Part shown: positions 6,249-12,369 of the stretch, in pieces
Layout: every line of letters starts with the position of its first letter
Numbering within the stretch: the first letter of the stretch is position 1
Translations under genes and position numbers: made by a program
Origin: Clostridium sp. CAG:1013
Lineage (GTDB): Bacteria; Bacillota; Clostridia; Oscillospirales; Acutalibacteraceae
DNA length: 27,770 nt
Direction of reading: 5' to 3'
NCBI GenBank assembly: GCA_000432995.1
Contig: HF972652.1
Coordinates: 20,011-47,780 of the forward strand
Notes under the pieces: model-generated
What the model saw: only the letters and a program-made list of their open reading frames with translations
What the model was told of the DNA's origin: nothing
Databases searched by the model: none

Positions 6249-7580
6249 TTATTTAGTAGAAGCCCGCTGCTTCTTTGCCTTGGGGACCAGCAGGCGGATC
6301 ACGACGCTTTCAATGCGGTGTTCCTGGATTTTCTCCACGTGGAGGGCAACGCCGTTGACTTCCAGGTCCAGTTCCTCCCCGTCCTTGGGGATGGCGTTGA
6401 GCCGTGTGACGATCATGCCGCCCAGAGTGTCGTAATCATCGCTTTCCGGCAGGGGCAGGTCCAGATCGTCCACCAGACTGCTGATGGGTGTGGAGCCGGT
6501 GACCCGCCATTCGTTTTCCGCCAGGGGTACGATTTCCGGCTGTTCCGGTTCGTCGAACTCGTCGTAGATGTTACCTACGATCTCCTCCAGCAGGTCTTCC
6601 ATGGTGATGATGCCTTCCGTGCCGCCGTATTCGTCCACCACAATGGCAATGTGCACCTTCTCCTTCTGCATCTCCTTAAACAGGTTGTCGGCTTTGATGG
6701 TCTCAGGAGCAAAGTAGGCGGGACGCAGCAGTTCTTTCAAGGGTGTGTTTTTCCCGGAGTTTCGGTCCAGCAGGAAGTCGCGGGCGTTCAAGATGCCCAG
6801 GATGGTGTCGATGTTCTCCTGGTAGACGGGCATACGGCTGCGGCCGCACTCCCGGATCATCTCCAGGATCTCCTGGTCATCGGCGTCACAGGGCAGAGCG
6901 TCCACATCGCTGCGGGGAGTCATGGCTTCCCGCACGGAGATGTCCCCAAAGTCGAACACGTTCTGGATCCACTCCTGTTCGTCCTCGTCAATGGCGCCCC
7001 GTTCGCCGCCCAGGTCTACCATCATGCGGATCTCGTCCTCGGTGACGCTTTCCTCTTCCGCTTCCACTTTCAACCGCAGCAGCCGCAGCACAGCGTTGAC
7101 AGAAACACTCAGCAGCCAGATCACGGGCCGGAGGACAAAGGCCATCACTCGAATGACTCCGCAGGCCAGCTTGGCCACCTCATAGGACTTCTGCATGGCG
7201 ATGCGCTTGGGCACCAGCTCACCGAACACCAGGGTGAAGTAGGAGAGAATGATGGTGATGATGATAATGGAAACAGTGTTCAGGGCAGACAGGGAAAGAG
7301 CCTGGAAGCCCAGGGTATAATAGAGCCAGTTGGACAGGCCGCCGGAGAAGTTTTCCGCGGCGAAGGCGCTGCCTAAGTAACCTGCCAGGGTAATAGCCAC
7401 CTGGATGGTGGACAGGAAAGCGGAGGGCTCCTCCACCATTTTCAGAAGCCGGGAGGCGGTCTTGTTGCCATCCTCTTCCAGCTTGCGCAGCTTGGTGCTG
7501 TTCAGAGACACCACCGCCAGTTCTGTGGCGGCGAAAAAGGCGTTGATCAATATGAGAACTACTTGCAGTAAGATTTCCAA
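6249..7580 (-). CDS. CNNM/CorC (HlyC/CorC, DUF21-CBS) membrane transporter 2, putative Mg2+ exporter
   Basis: The 443-residue protein has the same architecture as its convergent neighbour. A DUF21 membrane domain (about 1-190) carries FFAATELAVVSLN and LVFGELVPKRIAM. Two CBS motifs follow (about 205-335), with AMTPRSDVD and DEYGGTEGIITMEDLLEEIVGNI, then a CorC_HlyC domain and a basic C-terminus. The membrane domain has more hydrophobic segments than copy 1, as in the longer B. subtilis-type members. Translation starts at TTG (7580-7578); GAG-rich AAAGGAG is 10 bases upstream and no in-frame ATG fits. The two copies are diverged paralogues, so they may differ in ion or affinity. It has its own promoter, leader ORF and attenuator in a 227-nt leader. 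Confidence 0.92.
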   Translation of the reverse strand: MEILLQVVLILINAFFAATELAVVSLNSTKLRKLEEDGNKTASRLLKMVEEPSAFLSTIQVAITLAGYLGSAFAAENFSGGLSNWLYYTLGFQALSLSALNTVSIIIITIILSYFTLVFGELVPKRIAMQKSYEVAKLACGVIRVMAFVLRPVIWLLSVSVNAVLRLLRLKVEAEEESVTEDEIRMMVDLGGERGAIDEDEQEWIQNVFDFGDISVREAMTPRSDVDALPCDADDQEILEMIRECGRSRMPVYQENIDTILGILNARDFLLDRNSGKNTPLKELLRPAYFAPETIKADNLFKEMQKEKVHIAIVVDEYGGTEGIITMEDLLEEIVGNIYDEFDEPEQPEIVPLAENEWRVTGSTPISSLVDDLDLPLPESDDYDTLGGMIVTRLNAIPKDGEELDLEVNGVALHVEKIQEHRIESVVIRLLVPKAKKQRASTK

Positions 7581-7634
7581 AATTTGTGCACTCCTTTAGC
7601 TGTGTTGACAAGGTGGGTAGATTGGCTCAGGCCT

Positions 7635-7775
7635 CTAGTTCCGGGGATGGAACCATCCGAAAAAACACAAAAAAGCATAGCCTGCCGGGGAAAAACACGG
7701 CAAGTTATGCTTTCTATCCTGGTTGTTTTTTCGGTTCAAATTGGCGCTGGCAGGGTGACTGTCACCGTCGTCCAT
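7635..7775 (-). CDS. 46-residue leader peptide upstream of CNNM gene 2
   Basis: On the minus strand ATG is at 7775-7773 and TAG at 7637-7635. The peptide begins MDDGDSHPASANLNRK, continues with a polar stretch, and ends in a hydrophobic Phe/Cys/Gly-rich tail. A purine stretch AAAGAGAGGTCA lies 9-20 bases upstream. It begins about 32 bases after the predicted start site of a near-perfect promoter and passes through the whole intrinsic terminator at 7659-7713, ending 55 bases before the CNNM start. The acidic first residues and the NxNR motif (residues 12-15; codons AAT-x-AAC-CGA) parallel the leader peptide of the other CNNM gene (N14-R17; AAT-x-AAC-CGT). No known family is recognised; that it is translated is inferred. 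Confidence 0.55.
   Translation of the reverse strand: MDDGDSHPASANLNRKNNQDRKHNLPCFSPAGYAFLCFFGWFHPRN
7659..7713 (-). terminator. Attenuator-type terminator in the leader of CNNM gene 2
   Basis: On the minus strand the arm 7713-7698 (AAAGCATA, then CTTGCCG) pairs with 7687-7672 (CGGCAGG, then TATGCTTT). There is one A-C mismatch in 16 positions and a 10-base loop. T6 (A-run 7669-7674) and a second T-rich run down to 7659 follow. It lies between promoter and coding region, inside the short leader ORF, so transcription can stop before the gene. Confidence 0.8.
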
Positions 7776-7813
7776 GATTGGTTTGACCTCTCTTTGTGGT
7801 TAGTAATGGCTTC

Positions 7814-7842
7814 ATTATAGTGAACATTTTCTCTCTTGTCAA
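7814..7842 (-). promoter_or_regulatory. Strong sigma-A promoter of the second CNNM leader
   Basis: Read on the minus strand: TTGACA (7842-7837), 17-base spacer, TATAAT (7819-7814). Both hexamers are perfect. Start of transcription is predicted near 7807. Confidence 0.88.
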
Positions 7843-7871
7843 CAGGTTTTCCCCTTCAAAAAGTCCGGTCG

Positions 7872-7900
7872 TTGTGGGCCCGTGGAAAGAGATGTATACT
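7872..7900 (+). promoter_or_regulatory. Possible promoter of the lipoprotein gene at 7922
   Basis: TTGTGG (7872-7877), 17-base spacer, TATACT (7895-7900). It would give a very short 5' UTR starting at or near the ribosome binding site, so it is only a candidate. Confidence 0.4.
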
Positions 7901-7921
7901 GAACCCAAAGGAGATGATGGT

Positions 7922-8407
7922 ATGAAACGCTTTATAACTGCTTTACTGGCCCTGGCAATGGTTCTTCTCTGCGCCGGCTGTGTGGGGAGTCGGGATTCCC
8001 TGCCCGGAACTTTGGGCGTAACCCTGACGGATTCTACCATCTTGGAACACTGGGATGAACACGGCTGGATGGGGGACGGCACGGAATACTGGAAGGTAGA
8101 ACTCTCCCCGGAGGACGCTGCCGCCCTGGAACAGACCGCACAATCCGAAGAGGGGTGGCATCCTCTTCCTGCAAATGGGGACGGGGAAATTCTGGTTTTC
8201 GGCCGGGAATCCTTTGGGTTCTATCTCACTGGGAAGGACGGCAAACCTCTGCTGCCCCGGGTGGAGGAGGGGTATTGGTTCTTCTGGGACGACCAGACCC
8301 ACAGCCCGGAGACGGATGGGGTCCTGGGCCGGGGCTCCTACAACTTTACCGCCGCCGTGTACGATGCCCAGACCTGCACCCTGTACTGTGGGGAGCTGGA
8401 CACCTGA
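7922..8407 (+). CDS. Uncharacterised lipoprotein
   Basis: The 161-residue protein starts with MKRFITALLALAMVLLCAGC, a lipoprotein signal with lipobox LCAGC, so it should be anchored on the outside of the membrane through the cysteine at residue 20. The rest has no motif I recognise. It is acidic, rich in Trp and Tyr (DHT/EYW, GYWFFWDDQ) and Gly, and has one pair of cysteines near the C-terminus (TCTLYC), possibly a disulphide. The start at 7922 is chosen over an upstream in-frame ATG at 7796 because AAAGGAGATGATGG lies directly before it and because the lipoprotein signal begins there. It is followed by a second lipoprotein gene with its own promoter. Confidence 0.8.
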   Translation: MKRFITALLALAMVLLCAGCVGSRDSLPGTLGVTLTDSTILEHWDEHGWMGDGTEYWKVELSPEDAAALEQTAQSEEGWHPLPANGDGEILVFGRESFGFYLTGKDGKPLLPRVEEGYWFFWDDQTHSPETDGVLGRGSYNFTAAVYDAQTCTLYCGELDT

Positions 8408-8434
8408 CAGGCAAAAAGAAAGCCGGGAACAGCA

Positions 8435-8463
8435 TTGTGACCAAGGTCCAGGAGTGGTACAAT
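8435..8463 (+). promoter_or_regulatory. Promoter of the lipoprotein gene at 8540
   Basis: TTGTGA (8435-8440), 17-base spacer, TACAAT (8458-8463), about 77 bases before the start codon in the gap between the two lipoprotein genes. Confidence 0.55.
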
Positions 8464-8539
8464 GAGAGTACAGGGGGGATCTTTCCACCCTGAGGAAGTG
8501 AGTTGTGGAAAAAGCTCTGTGAAAAAGGAGGTATGGCAG

Positions 8540-9196
8540 ATGAAAAAAGAGAACCGAAACCGAATTTTGGCGCTTCTGTTGGCGTTGGTCTGCGTCTGCG
8601 GACTTGCCGCCTGCCAAGAGGAGCAGTGCGACGATCAGTCTGAGGTGCAATATGAAGCCAAGCCTGTGATCTACCTCTACCCGGAGGAGGAAACCCAGGT
8701 CGCTGTGAAGCTGGACTATGCCGGGGAGCTGACCTGCACTTATCCTGCCTACCAGGATGGCTGGACGGTTACCGCCAGCCCGGATGGTACCTTGACGGAT
8801 GCTGACGGCCAAACCTACAACTATCTCTACTGGGAGGGTGAGGACCAGGTGGAGTATGATTTCTCCCAGGGTTTCTGCGTGGCCGGGGAGGACACCGCTT
8901 CCTTCTTGGAGGACGCCCTCAGCAGGCTGGGTCTTACCCGAAAGGAAGCCAACGAGTTTATCGTCTACTGGCTGCCCCAGATGGAAGAAAACCCCTACAA
9001 CCTGATCGCATTCCAGTCCGACGCCTACACGGAAGCTGCGAAGCTGTCCATGGAACCGGCCCCCGACACGCTGCTGCGGGTGTTCATGGCGTGGAAGCCC
9101 CTAGAAGAACCGTTGGAGATCCCTGTCCAGGAGCTGACCGCTCCGGAGCGCAGGGGATTTACAGCCGTGGAATGGGGCGGCTGCCAGGTCAAGTGA
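8540..9196 (+). CDS. Conserved uncharacterised lipoprotein with a KPVIYLYP motif
   Basis: The 218-residue protein begins with a basic, hydrophobic signal and lipobox GLAAC (mature N-terminal Cys about residue 25). The mature part starts with KPVIYLYPEEET and continues with a compact beta-rich-looking domain containing YPAYQDGWTVTASPDGTL, a NYLYWEG block, FIVYWLPQMEENPYN and ending FTAVEWGG. I recall this pattern from many Firmicute and other bacterial proteins of unknown function; no catalytic motif is evident. The start at 8540 is chosen because AAAAAGGAGGT (8523-8532) precedes it at the right distance; a longer in-frame start at 8462 lies inside the promoter. It ends at a strong terminator and is monocistronic. 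Confidence 0.82.
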   Translation: MKKENRNRILALLLALVCVCGLAACQEEQCDDQSEVQYEAKPVIYLYPEEETQVAVKLDYAGELTCTYPAYQDGWTVTASPDGTLTDADGQTYNYLYWEGEDQVEYDFSQGFCVAGEDTASFLEDALSRLGLTRKEANEFIVYWLPQMEENPYNLIAFQSDAYTEAAKLSMEPAPDTLLRVFMAWKPLEEPLEIPVQELTAPERRGFTAVEWGGCQVK

Positions 9197-9202
9197 TGAA
9201 GA

Positions 9203-9243
9203 AAAACGAAACTCCTCCGTGTGAGTACGGAGGAGTTCTTTTT
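9203..9243 (+). terminator. Bidirectional terminator between the lipoprotein and the Gx transporter gene
   Basis: A perfect 11-bp stem (AACTCCTCCGT 9210-9220 with ACGGAGGAGTT 9227-9237), 6-base loop. T5 follows on the plus strand (9239-9243), and A5 precedes it (T run on the minus strand), so it can serve both converging transcripts. Confidence 0.88.
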
Positions 9244-9748
9244 ATCCCAGATAACGTTTCAGCCGTTCCAAAGGAGGCAGGGTCAGTTTCAGCACCAACC
9301 CGGTGAGCAGACCTGTCAGCACTCCGAACACCAGCAGGAAAGGCACGTAAAACAGCACGCTGGTGCTGGTGAGAAAGTAGGCCACACAAAGCTGGGCGGC
9401 GTTATGAGCCAGCGCTCCGCAGACCCCTACCACTCCCAGGGAGGACTTGGTCTTTTTCAACAGCAGCCACATGAACAGGGTGCTGACCACCCCTCCTGAA
9501 AGACTCATCATCCCCGCCATGGCGCCCCGGGTCATCAGGGCGAAGAGTCCCTTAAACACCGCTAAAAACAGGGCGCTGGGCAGACCAAGGCTCCCGGCGG
9601 CGTACATGGAAGCAATATTGGAAAGACCCAGCTTGGCCCCGGGGGGCATCATGGGCAGAGGGGGGAGCAGCCCCTCCAAAAAGGAGAGAGCCAACGCAAG
9701 GGCCGCCAGCAACCCGGTAAAGGCCACTCGGCCGGACGCTCGTTTCAT
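9242..9748 (-). CDS. Gx transporter family membrane protein (formerly 'heptaprenyl diphosphate synthase component I')
   Basis: This is the natural start of the transporter, nested in the fused frame: ATG at 9748-9746, preceded by AAAGGAGGT seven bases upstream. The 168-residue protein is hydrophobic, with five to six membrane segments, and shows the family motifs LPMMPPGAKLGLSN and LALFKGLF-like AVFKGLFALMTRG. It resembles ECF-type S components. The old name came from sequence proximity to prenyl synthase genes. Substrate is unknown; in electron-transfer loci the homologue is EetA-like (from memory, moderate certainty). Because it has its own ribosome binding site, it should be made even if the fusion upstream is a defect. 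Confidence 0.75.
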   Translation of the reverse strand: MKRASGRVAFTGLLAALALALSFLEGLLPPLPMMPPGAKLGLSNIASMYAAGSLGLPSALFLAVFKGLFALMTRGAMAGMMSLSGGVVSTLFMWLLLKKTKSSLGVVGVCGALAHNAAQLCVAYFLTSTSVLFYVPFLLVFGVLTGLLTGLVLKLTLPPLERLKRYLG

Positions 9749-10171
9749 GGCAGACCTCCTTTCCTCAGTAAACCGTGGCATCCACGGAATCACCGCTGCC
9801 TTCCAGCCGCAGGGGCTGCCTTCCAGCCGCAGGGTGATCCTGGCAGGGAGACACACGGCAGTCTCCCCGGCTTTTGTCAGGGTCCCAGTGCGTACGCACA
9901 CCTGGTCAGGACAATCGGAGGCCACCACTGCCGCCCCCTGAGGAGAAAGCTCCACTGTCACTTCCAGGCCCTGCTCCCCTTCCAGGGTGAGGGTTTCCGG
10001 CTCTGACAGCTGGGCCAGGTCCCGTTCCAGGACCACTTCTCCGCCTTTTTCCACGATGGCTTTCGTTCCCTGGGGAGACAGGGACAGCCACAGATACAGC
10101 CCTCCCGCCGCCAGGACCAGCAGTCCACAGAGGACTAGGCCCAGGGGGGAGAGGAAGCGTTTTTCTTCCAT
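9242..10171 (-). CDS. NusG domain II membrane protein fused by frameshift to a Gx transporter
   Basis: One 309-residue reading frame joins two proteins that are normally separate. Residues 1 to about 112 are a NusG_II-type protein: a membrane anchor (LGLVLCGLLVLAAGGLYLWLSL) followed by an extracellular beta domain with the hallmark SDCPDQVCVRTG and AVCLPARITL. Residues from about 142 onward are the Gx transporter. Between them is a stretch unlike either family, created by a perfect 20-bp tandem duplication (9795-9834). Removing one unit restores a natural ending GSGDSVDATVY and a TGA at 9767-9765, giving a normal 128-residue protein. The ORF starts 7 bases after the apbE stop. Such proteins accompany ApbE and Gx genes in flavin-dependent electron-transfer loci (EetB-like, from memory). 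The fused product may or may not work. Confidence 0.72.
   Translation of the reverse strand: MEEKRFLSPLGLVLCGLLVLAAGGLYLWLSLSPQGTKAIVEKGGEVVLERDLAQLSEPETLTLEGEQGLEVTVELSPQGAAVVASDCPDQVCVRTGTLTKAGETAVCLPARITLRLEGSPCGWKAAVIPWMPRFTEERRSAMKRASGRVAFTGLLAALALALSFLEGLLPPLPMMPPGAKLGLSNIASMYAAGSLGLPSALFLAVFKGLFALMTRGAMAGMMSLSGGVVSTLFMWLLLKKTKSSLGVVGVCGALAHNAAQLCVAYFLTSTSVLFYVPFLLVFGVLTGLLTGLVLKLTLPPLERLKRYLG
9795..9834. repeat. Perfect 20-bp tandem duplication causing a frameshift
   Basis: The unit GCTGCCTTCCAGCCGCAGGG occurs twice without a mismatch (9795-9814 and 9815-9834). Since 20 is not a multiple of 3, the second unit shifts the leftward NusG_II gene into the frame of the following Gx gene. 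It looks like a replication slippage product and could revert by the same route. Confidence 0.9.
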
Positions 10172-10178
10172 AGGCGCC

Positions 10179-11240
10179 TCACAGGGTCCCGGCCAGGGTG
10201 TACTGGTCCGAGTCTAGAGTGAAATTATCCGCCAGGTTTTCCGTGACGTAGATCTCGTGGTCCTCGGTGATGAACACCGCGCCGCTGTCGAATTCCTCCA
10301 ATAGCGCCATGCTGTCCTCCATGCCCAGTACAAAGCAAGCGGTGGACAGGGCATCGCTGAGAACGCCGCTGGTGCTCCACACAGTCACCGATACCAGACC
10401 GCTTTCCGCCGGGTAGCCGGTGTCAGGATCCAGGATGTGGTGATAGGTGACCCCGTCCTCTGTGAATTGCTTTTCGTAGCTGCCGGAGGTGGAGAGGAAT
10501 CCGCTCTGGATGGCAAGTTCTCCCAGAGATCCCTGGGAATCAGGATCTCGCAGGGCCACGCGCCAGGGATCACCAGAGGGCTTTTCCCCCCAGACACCAA
10601 CGCTGCCGCCCACAGAGACCACAGCCCGGTCTACACCCGCTTCCTGGTAGGCGGACACAGCAGCGTCACAGGCGGCTCCCTTGCCCACAGCGCCCAGGTC
10701 GATGGCGGTGGCGTGGGTCTGGAGTGCGGCGGTGCCGTCCTCCAGCAGGGAGACGTTCTCATAGTTCACCGCGGGCAGCAGAGACTGGATCAGGTCGTCG
10801 GAGGGGAGCTGGGGATTCTCGTCGAAGTCCCACAGCCAGCTGATGGGAGCGATTGTCACGTCGAAGGCTCCGTCGCTGGCTTCGCACACTTCCAAGGCAG
10901 TGTGAAGCACATTCCAGGTACGCTCATCGATCTCTATAAATTCGGTGCCGGCCGCCTGATTCAGCTTTTCCACGTCGCTGTCCTCGATCCGCCAGGAGAT
11001 CAGGTTTTCCAGTTCTGTCACTGCGGAAGAGGCTTGCTGGGCAGCTTCCTCCCGGCCCTTACCGTAAACGGTCTGCTGTACGTAGGAACCCATGGAATAG
11101 GTGGTCAATGTGTAACTGTTGTCCAGCCCTCCGAAATTGATCCACAGGGCGGCGGCCAACAGTAAGATCCCCCCGGCTAAAAAGCACAAAGCCAGTATCC
11201 GGGCGGTCTTTTCAGAAATACGGTCTAGCAAATGTTTCAT
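10179..11240 (-). CDS. apbE: FAD:protein FMN transferase (ApbE)
   Basis: The 353-residue protein transfers FMN from FAD onto Ser/Thr of target proteins on the outer face of the membrane. An N-terminal membrane anchor (about 13-36) is followed by the ApbE core. The core shows YSMGSYVQQTVYG, AIDLGAVGKGAACDAAV, SVGGSVGVWG, the HHILDPDTGYPAESG block and LSDALSTACFVLG, where the late Asp and Thr bind Mg2+. Length and order are normal. AAGGAG precedes the ATG. It is the first gene of a leftward three-gene unit with the NusG_II protein and Gx transporter. No obvious FMN-accepting target (such as RnfG/NqrC or PplA) is in the window, so the substrate must be elsewhere. Confidence 0.93.
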   Translation of the reverse strand: MKHLLDRISEKTARILALCFLAGGILLLAAALWINFGGLDNSYTLTTYSMGSYVQQTVYGKGREEAAQQASSAVTELENLISWRIEDSDVEKLNQAAGTEFIEIDERTWNVLHTALEVCEASDGAFDVTIAPISWLWDFDENPQLPSDDLIQSLLPAVNYENVSLLEDGTAALQTHATAIDLGAVGKGAACDAAVSAYQEAGVDRAVVSVGGSVGVWGEKPSGDPWRVALRDPDSQGSLGELAIQSGFLSTSGSYEKQFTEDGVTYHHILDPDTGYPAESGLVSVTVWSTSGVLSDALSTACFVLGMEDSMALLEEFDSGAVFITEDHEIYVTENLADNFTLDSDQYTLAGTL

Positions 11241-11339
11241 AGAAAGCTCCTTGTTGTCCGCAGAAAACGGCGGCGGGCTTCGCCCGCGCTGTTCGATACG
11301 TCAGTGCGCGTCCGTGCCGCTGTATCGATGTTTGCGGAT

Positions 11340-11368
11340 ATTATATCATGGTTTGCCCTGTTTGGAAA
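11340..11368 (-). promoter_or_regulatory. Promoter of the apbE unit
   Basis: On the minus strand TTTCCA (11368-11363), 17-base spacer, TATAAT (11345-11340). The leader of about 95 nt holds two inverted repeats: GCGGGC/GCCCGC near 11273-11288 around TTC, and TCGATAC/GTATCGA at 11293-11329. It is not a recognisable FMN riboswitch. Confidence 0.6.
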
Positions 11369-11369
11369 G

Positions 11370-11412
11370 AAAAAGCCGGGAGGGGGAGGGCCTTACACCC
11401 TCCCCCTCCCGG
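11370..11412 (-). terminator. Terminator of the cytidylate-kinase-like gene
   Basis: A perfect 15-bp GC-rich stem (11376-11390 with 11398-11412), 7-base loop, followed on the minus strand by CTTTTTCTTT. It lies just upstream of the apbE promoter and separates the two leftward units. Confidence 0.85.
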
Positions 11413-11455
11413 TTTCAGGGAATATAGGGGGTCGCTTTCGCGTTGTACACAAACC

Positions 11456-12073
11456 TTATTTGTCCAGCATTTTGGCCGCGTCGATCACCATATCCACCGC
11501 CAGATCCACAGAGAATCGGGAGGTGTCGATGGTCAGGTCGTAGTTGAGCAGATCGTCCCAACGGTTGTTGGAGTAGAAGTTGTAGTAGTTGGCCCGCTGT
11601 TTGTCCTTTTTGGTGACAAAGTCCGGGGCTTTTTTCTCCTCGCAGTGGCCCAGGCCCACAATCCGCTTGATTCGGGCGGCTTTGTCGGCATGGACAAACA
11701 CATTCAAGCAGTTCTCGTGCTCCCGGAGAATGTAGTCGGCGCACCGGCCGATGATAACACAGGGGCCTTCCGCAGCGGCCTTTTTGATGATGTCAGACTG
11801 GATGATGAACAGCTTGTCGTTGATGGGCATCTCGTTGATGCTGGGCACCCGAGCGCCGAAGGCATAGCTGCCCATGACCATGGAATAGAGAAGGCTGCTG
11901 GCGGCTTTTTCGTCAGCGTCCACGAACACTTCCTCGGAGATGCCGCTCTTTTTCGCGGCCATGGCGATGAGGGCCTTGTCATAGAAGGGCAGTCCCAATT
12001 TTTTGGCCACTTTCTCCCCCACTTCGTGGCCTCCGCTTCCGTATTGACGAGCGATGGTGATGACAGGCAGCAT
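11456..12073 (-). CDS. Cytidylate kinase-like family protein
   Basis: The 205-residue protein has an N-terminal P-loop of the cytidylate-kinase-2 type, ITIARQYGSGGHEVGEKVAKKLG (first 26 residues), then FYDKALI and the mid-protein CVIIGRCADYIL, and an Arg/Lys-rich lid region with HADKAARIKRI and KDKQRANYYNFYS. This family is common in Clostridia and differs from true Cmk in lacking the CMP-binding insertion, so the substrate is uncertain; a nucleotide or sugar kinase role is possible. The ATG has AAGGAGG 8 bases upstream. It has its own promoter and terminator and is divergent from the two-component system. Confidence 0.85.
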   Translation of the reverse strand: MLPVITIARQYGSGGHEVGEKVAKKLGLPFYDKALIAMAAKKSGISEEVFVDADEKAASSLLYSMVMGSYAFGARVPSINEMPINDKLFIIQSDIIKKAAAEGPCVIIGRCADYILREHENCLNVFVHADKAARIKRIVGLGHCEEKKAPDFVTKKDKQRANYYNFYSNNRWDDLLNYDLTIDTSRFSVDLAVDMVIDAAKMLDK

Positions 12074-12149
12074 AGCAATTCCTCCTTATCAAAACAATCC
12101 AATATTCACAGATATAACTCTTGTTTTTATAGATAATATCCCTAGAATT

Positions 12150-12178
12150 ATCATACCCTCTTTTTTCTAAAAAGTCAA
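12150..12178 (-). promoter_or_regulatory. Promoter of the cytidylate-kinase-like gene
   Basis: On the minus strand TTGACT (12178-12173), 17-base spacer, TATGAT (12155-12150), about 75 bases before the start codon. Confidence 0.7.
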
Positions 12179-12197
12179 CCGCAAATCCGGCCGCCGC

Positions 12198-12226
12198 TTG
12201 AAAAAAAACTGGGCCTGGGCTATACT
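12198..12226 (+). promoter_or_regulatory. Promoter P1 of the two-component system
   Basis: TTGAAA (12198-12203), 17-base spacer, TATACT (12221-12226). It would give a 5' UTR of about 137 nt, which contains a TTTCCCC/GGGGAAA hairpin near 12261-12280. Confidence 0.6.
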
Positions 12227-12281
12227 TAAGAGAAGCATAAACGCTGGTGACGGCGGGGATTTTCCCCCTTTTCGGGGAAAT

Positions 12282-12313
12282 TTCACCGGTCCTTCACAGA
12301 AAGACGGTATACT
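12282..12313 (+). promoter_or_regulatory. Possible second promoter with tandem response-regulator half-sites
   Basis: TTCACC (12282-12287) and TTCACA (12293-12298) repeat with an 11-base period, the arrangement bound by OmpR/PhoB-type regulators. They stand just upstream of TATACT (12308-12313), which lacks a normal -35. This fits an activator-dependent promoter for the downstream regulator gene, perhaps autoregulation; it is inference from spacing. Confidence 0.35.
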
Positions 12314-12369
12314 GACGAAAAACGATTCCTTTTGGGAAACTTGATTCGCGAAAACGGGGGTGGACATTT

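Noticed and set aside
7796..7921. N-terminal extension of the lipoprotein starting at 7796
   Set aside because: It would run through the promoter region and displace the lipoprotein signal; a proper ribosome site precedes the ATG at 7922.
11241..11339. FMN riboswitch in the apbE leader
   Set aside because: The leader is too short and lacks the conserved FMN riboswitch core; it only has two simple inverted repeats.
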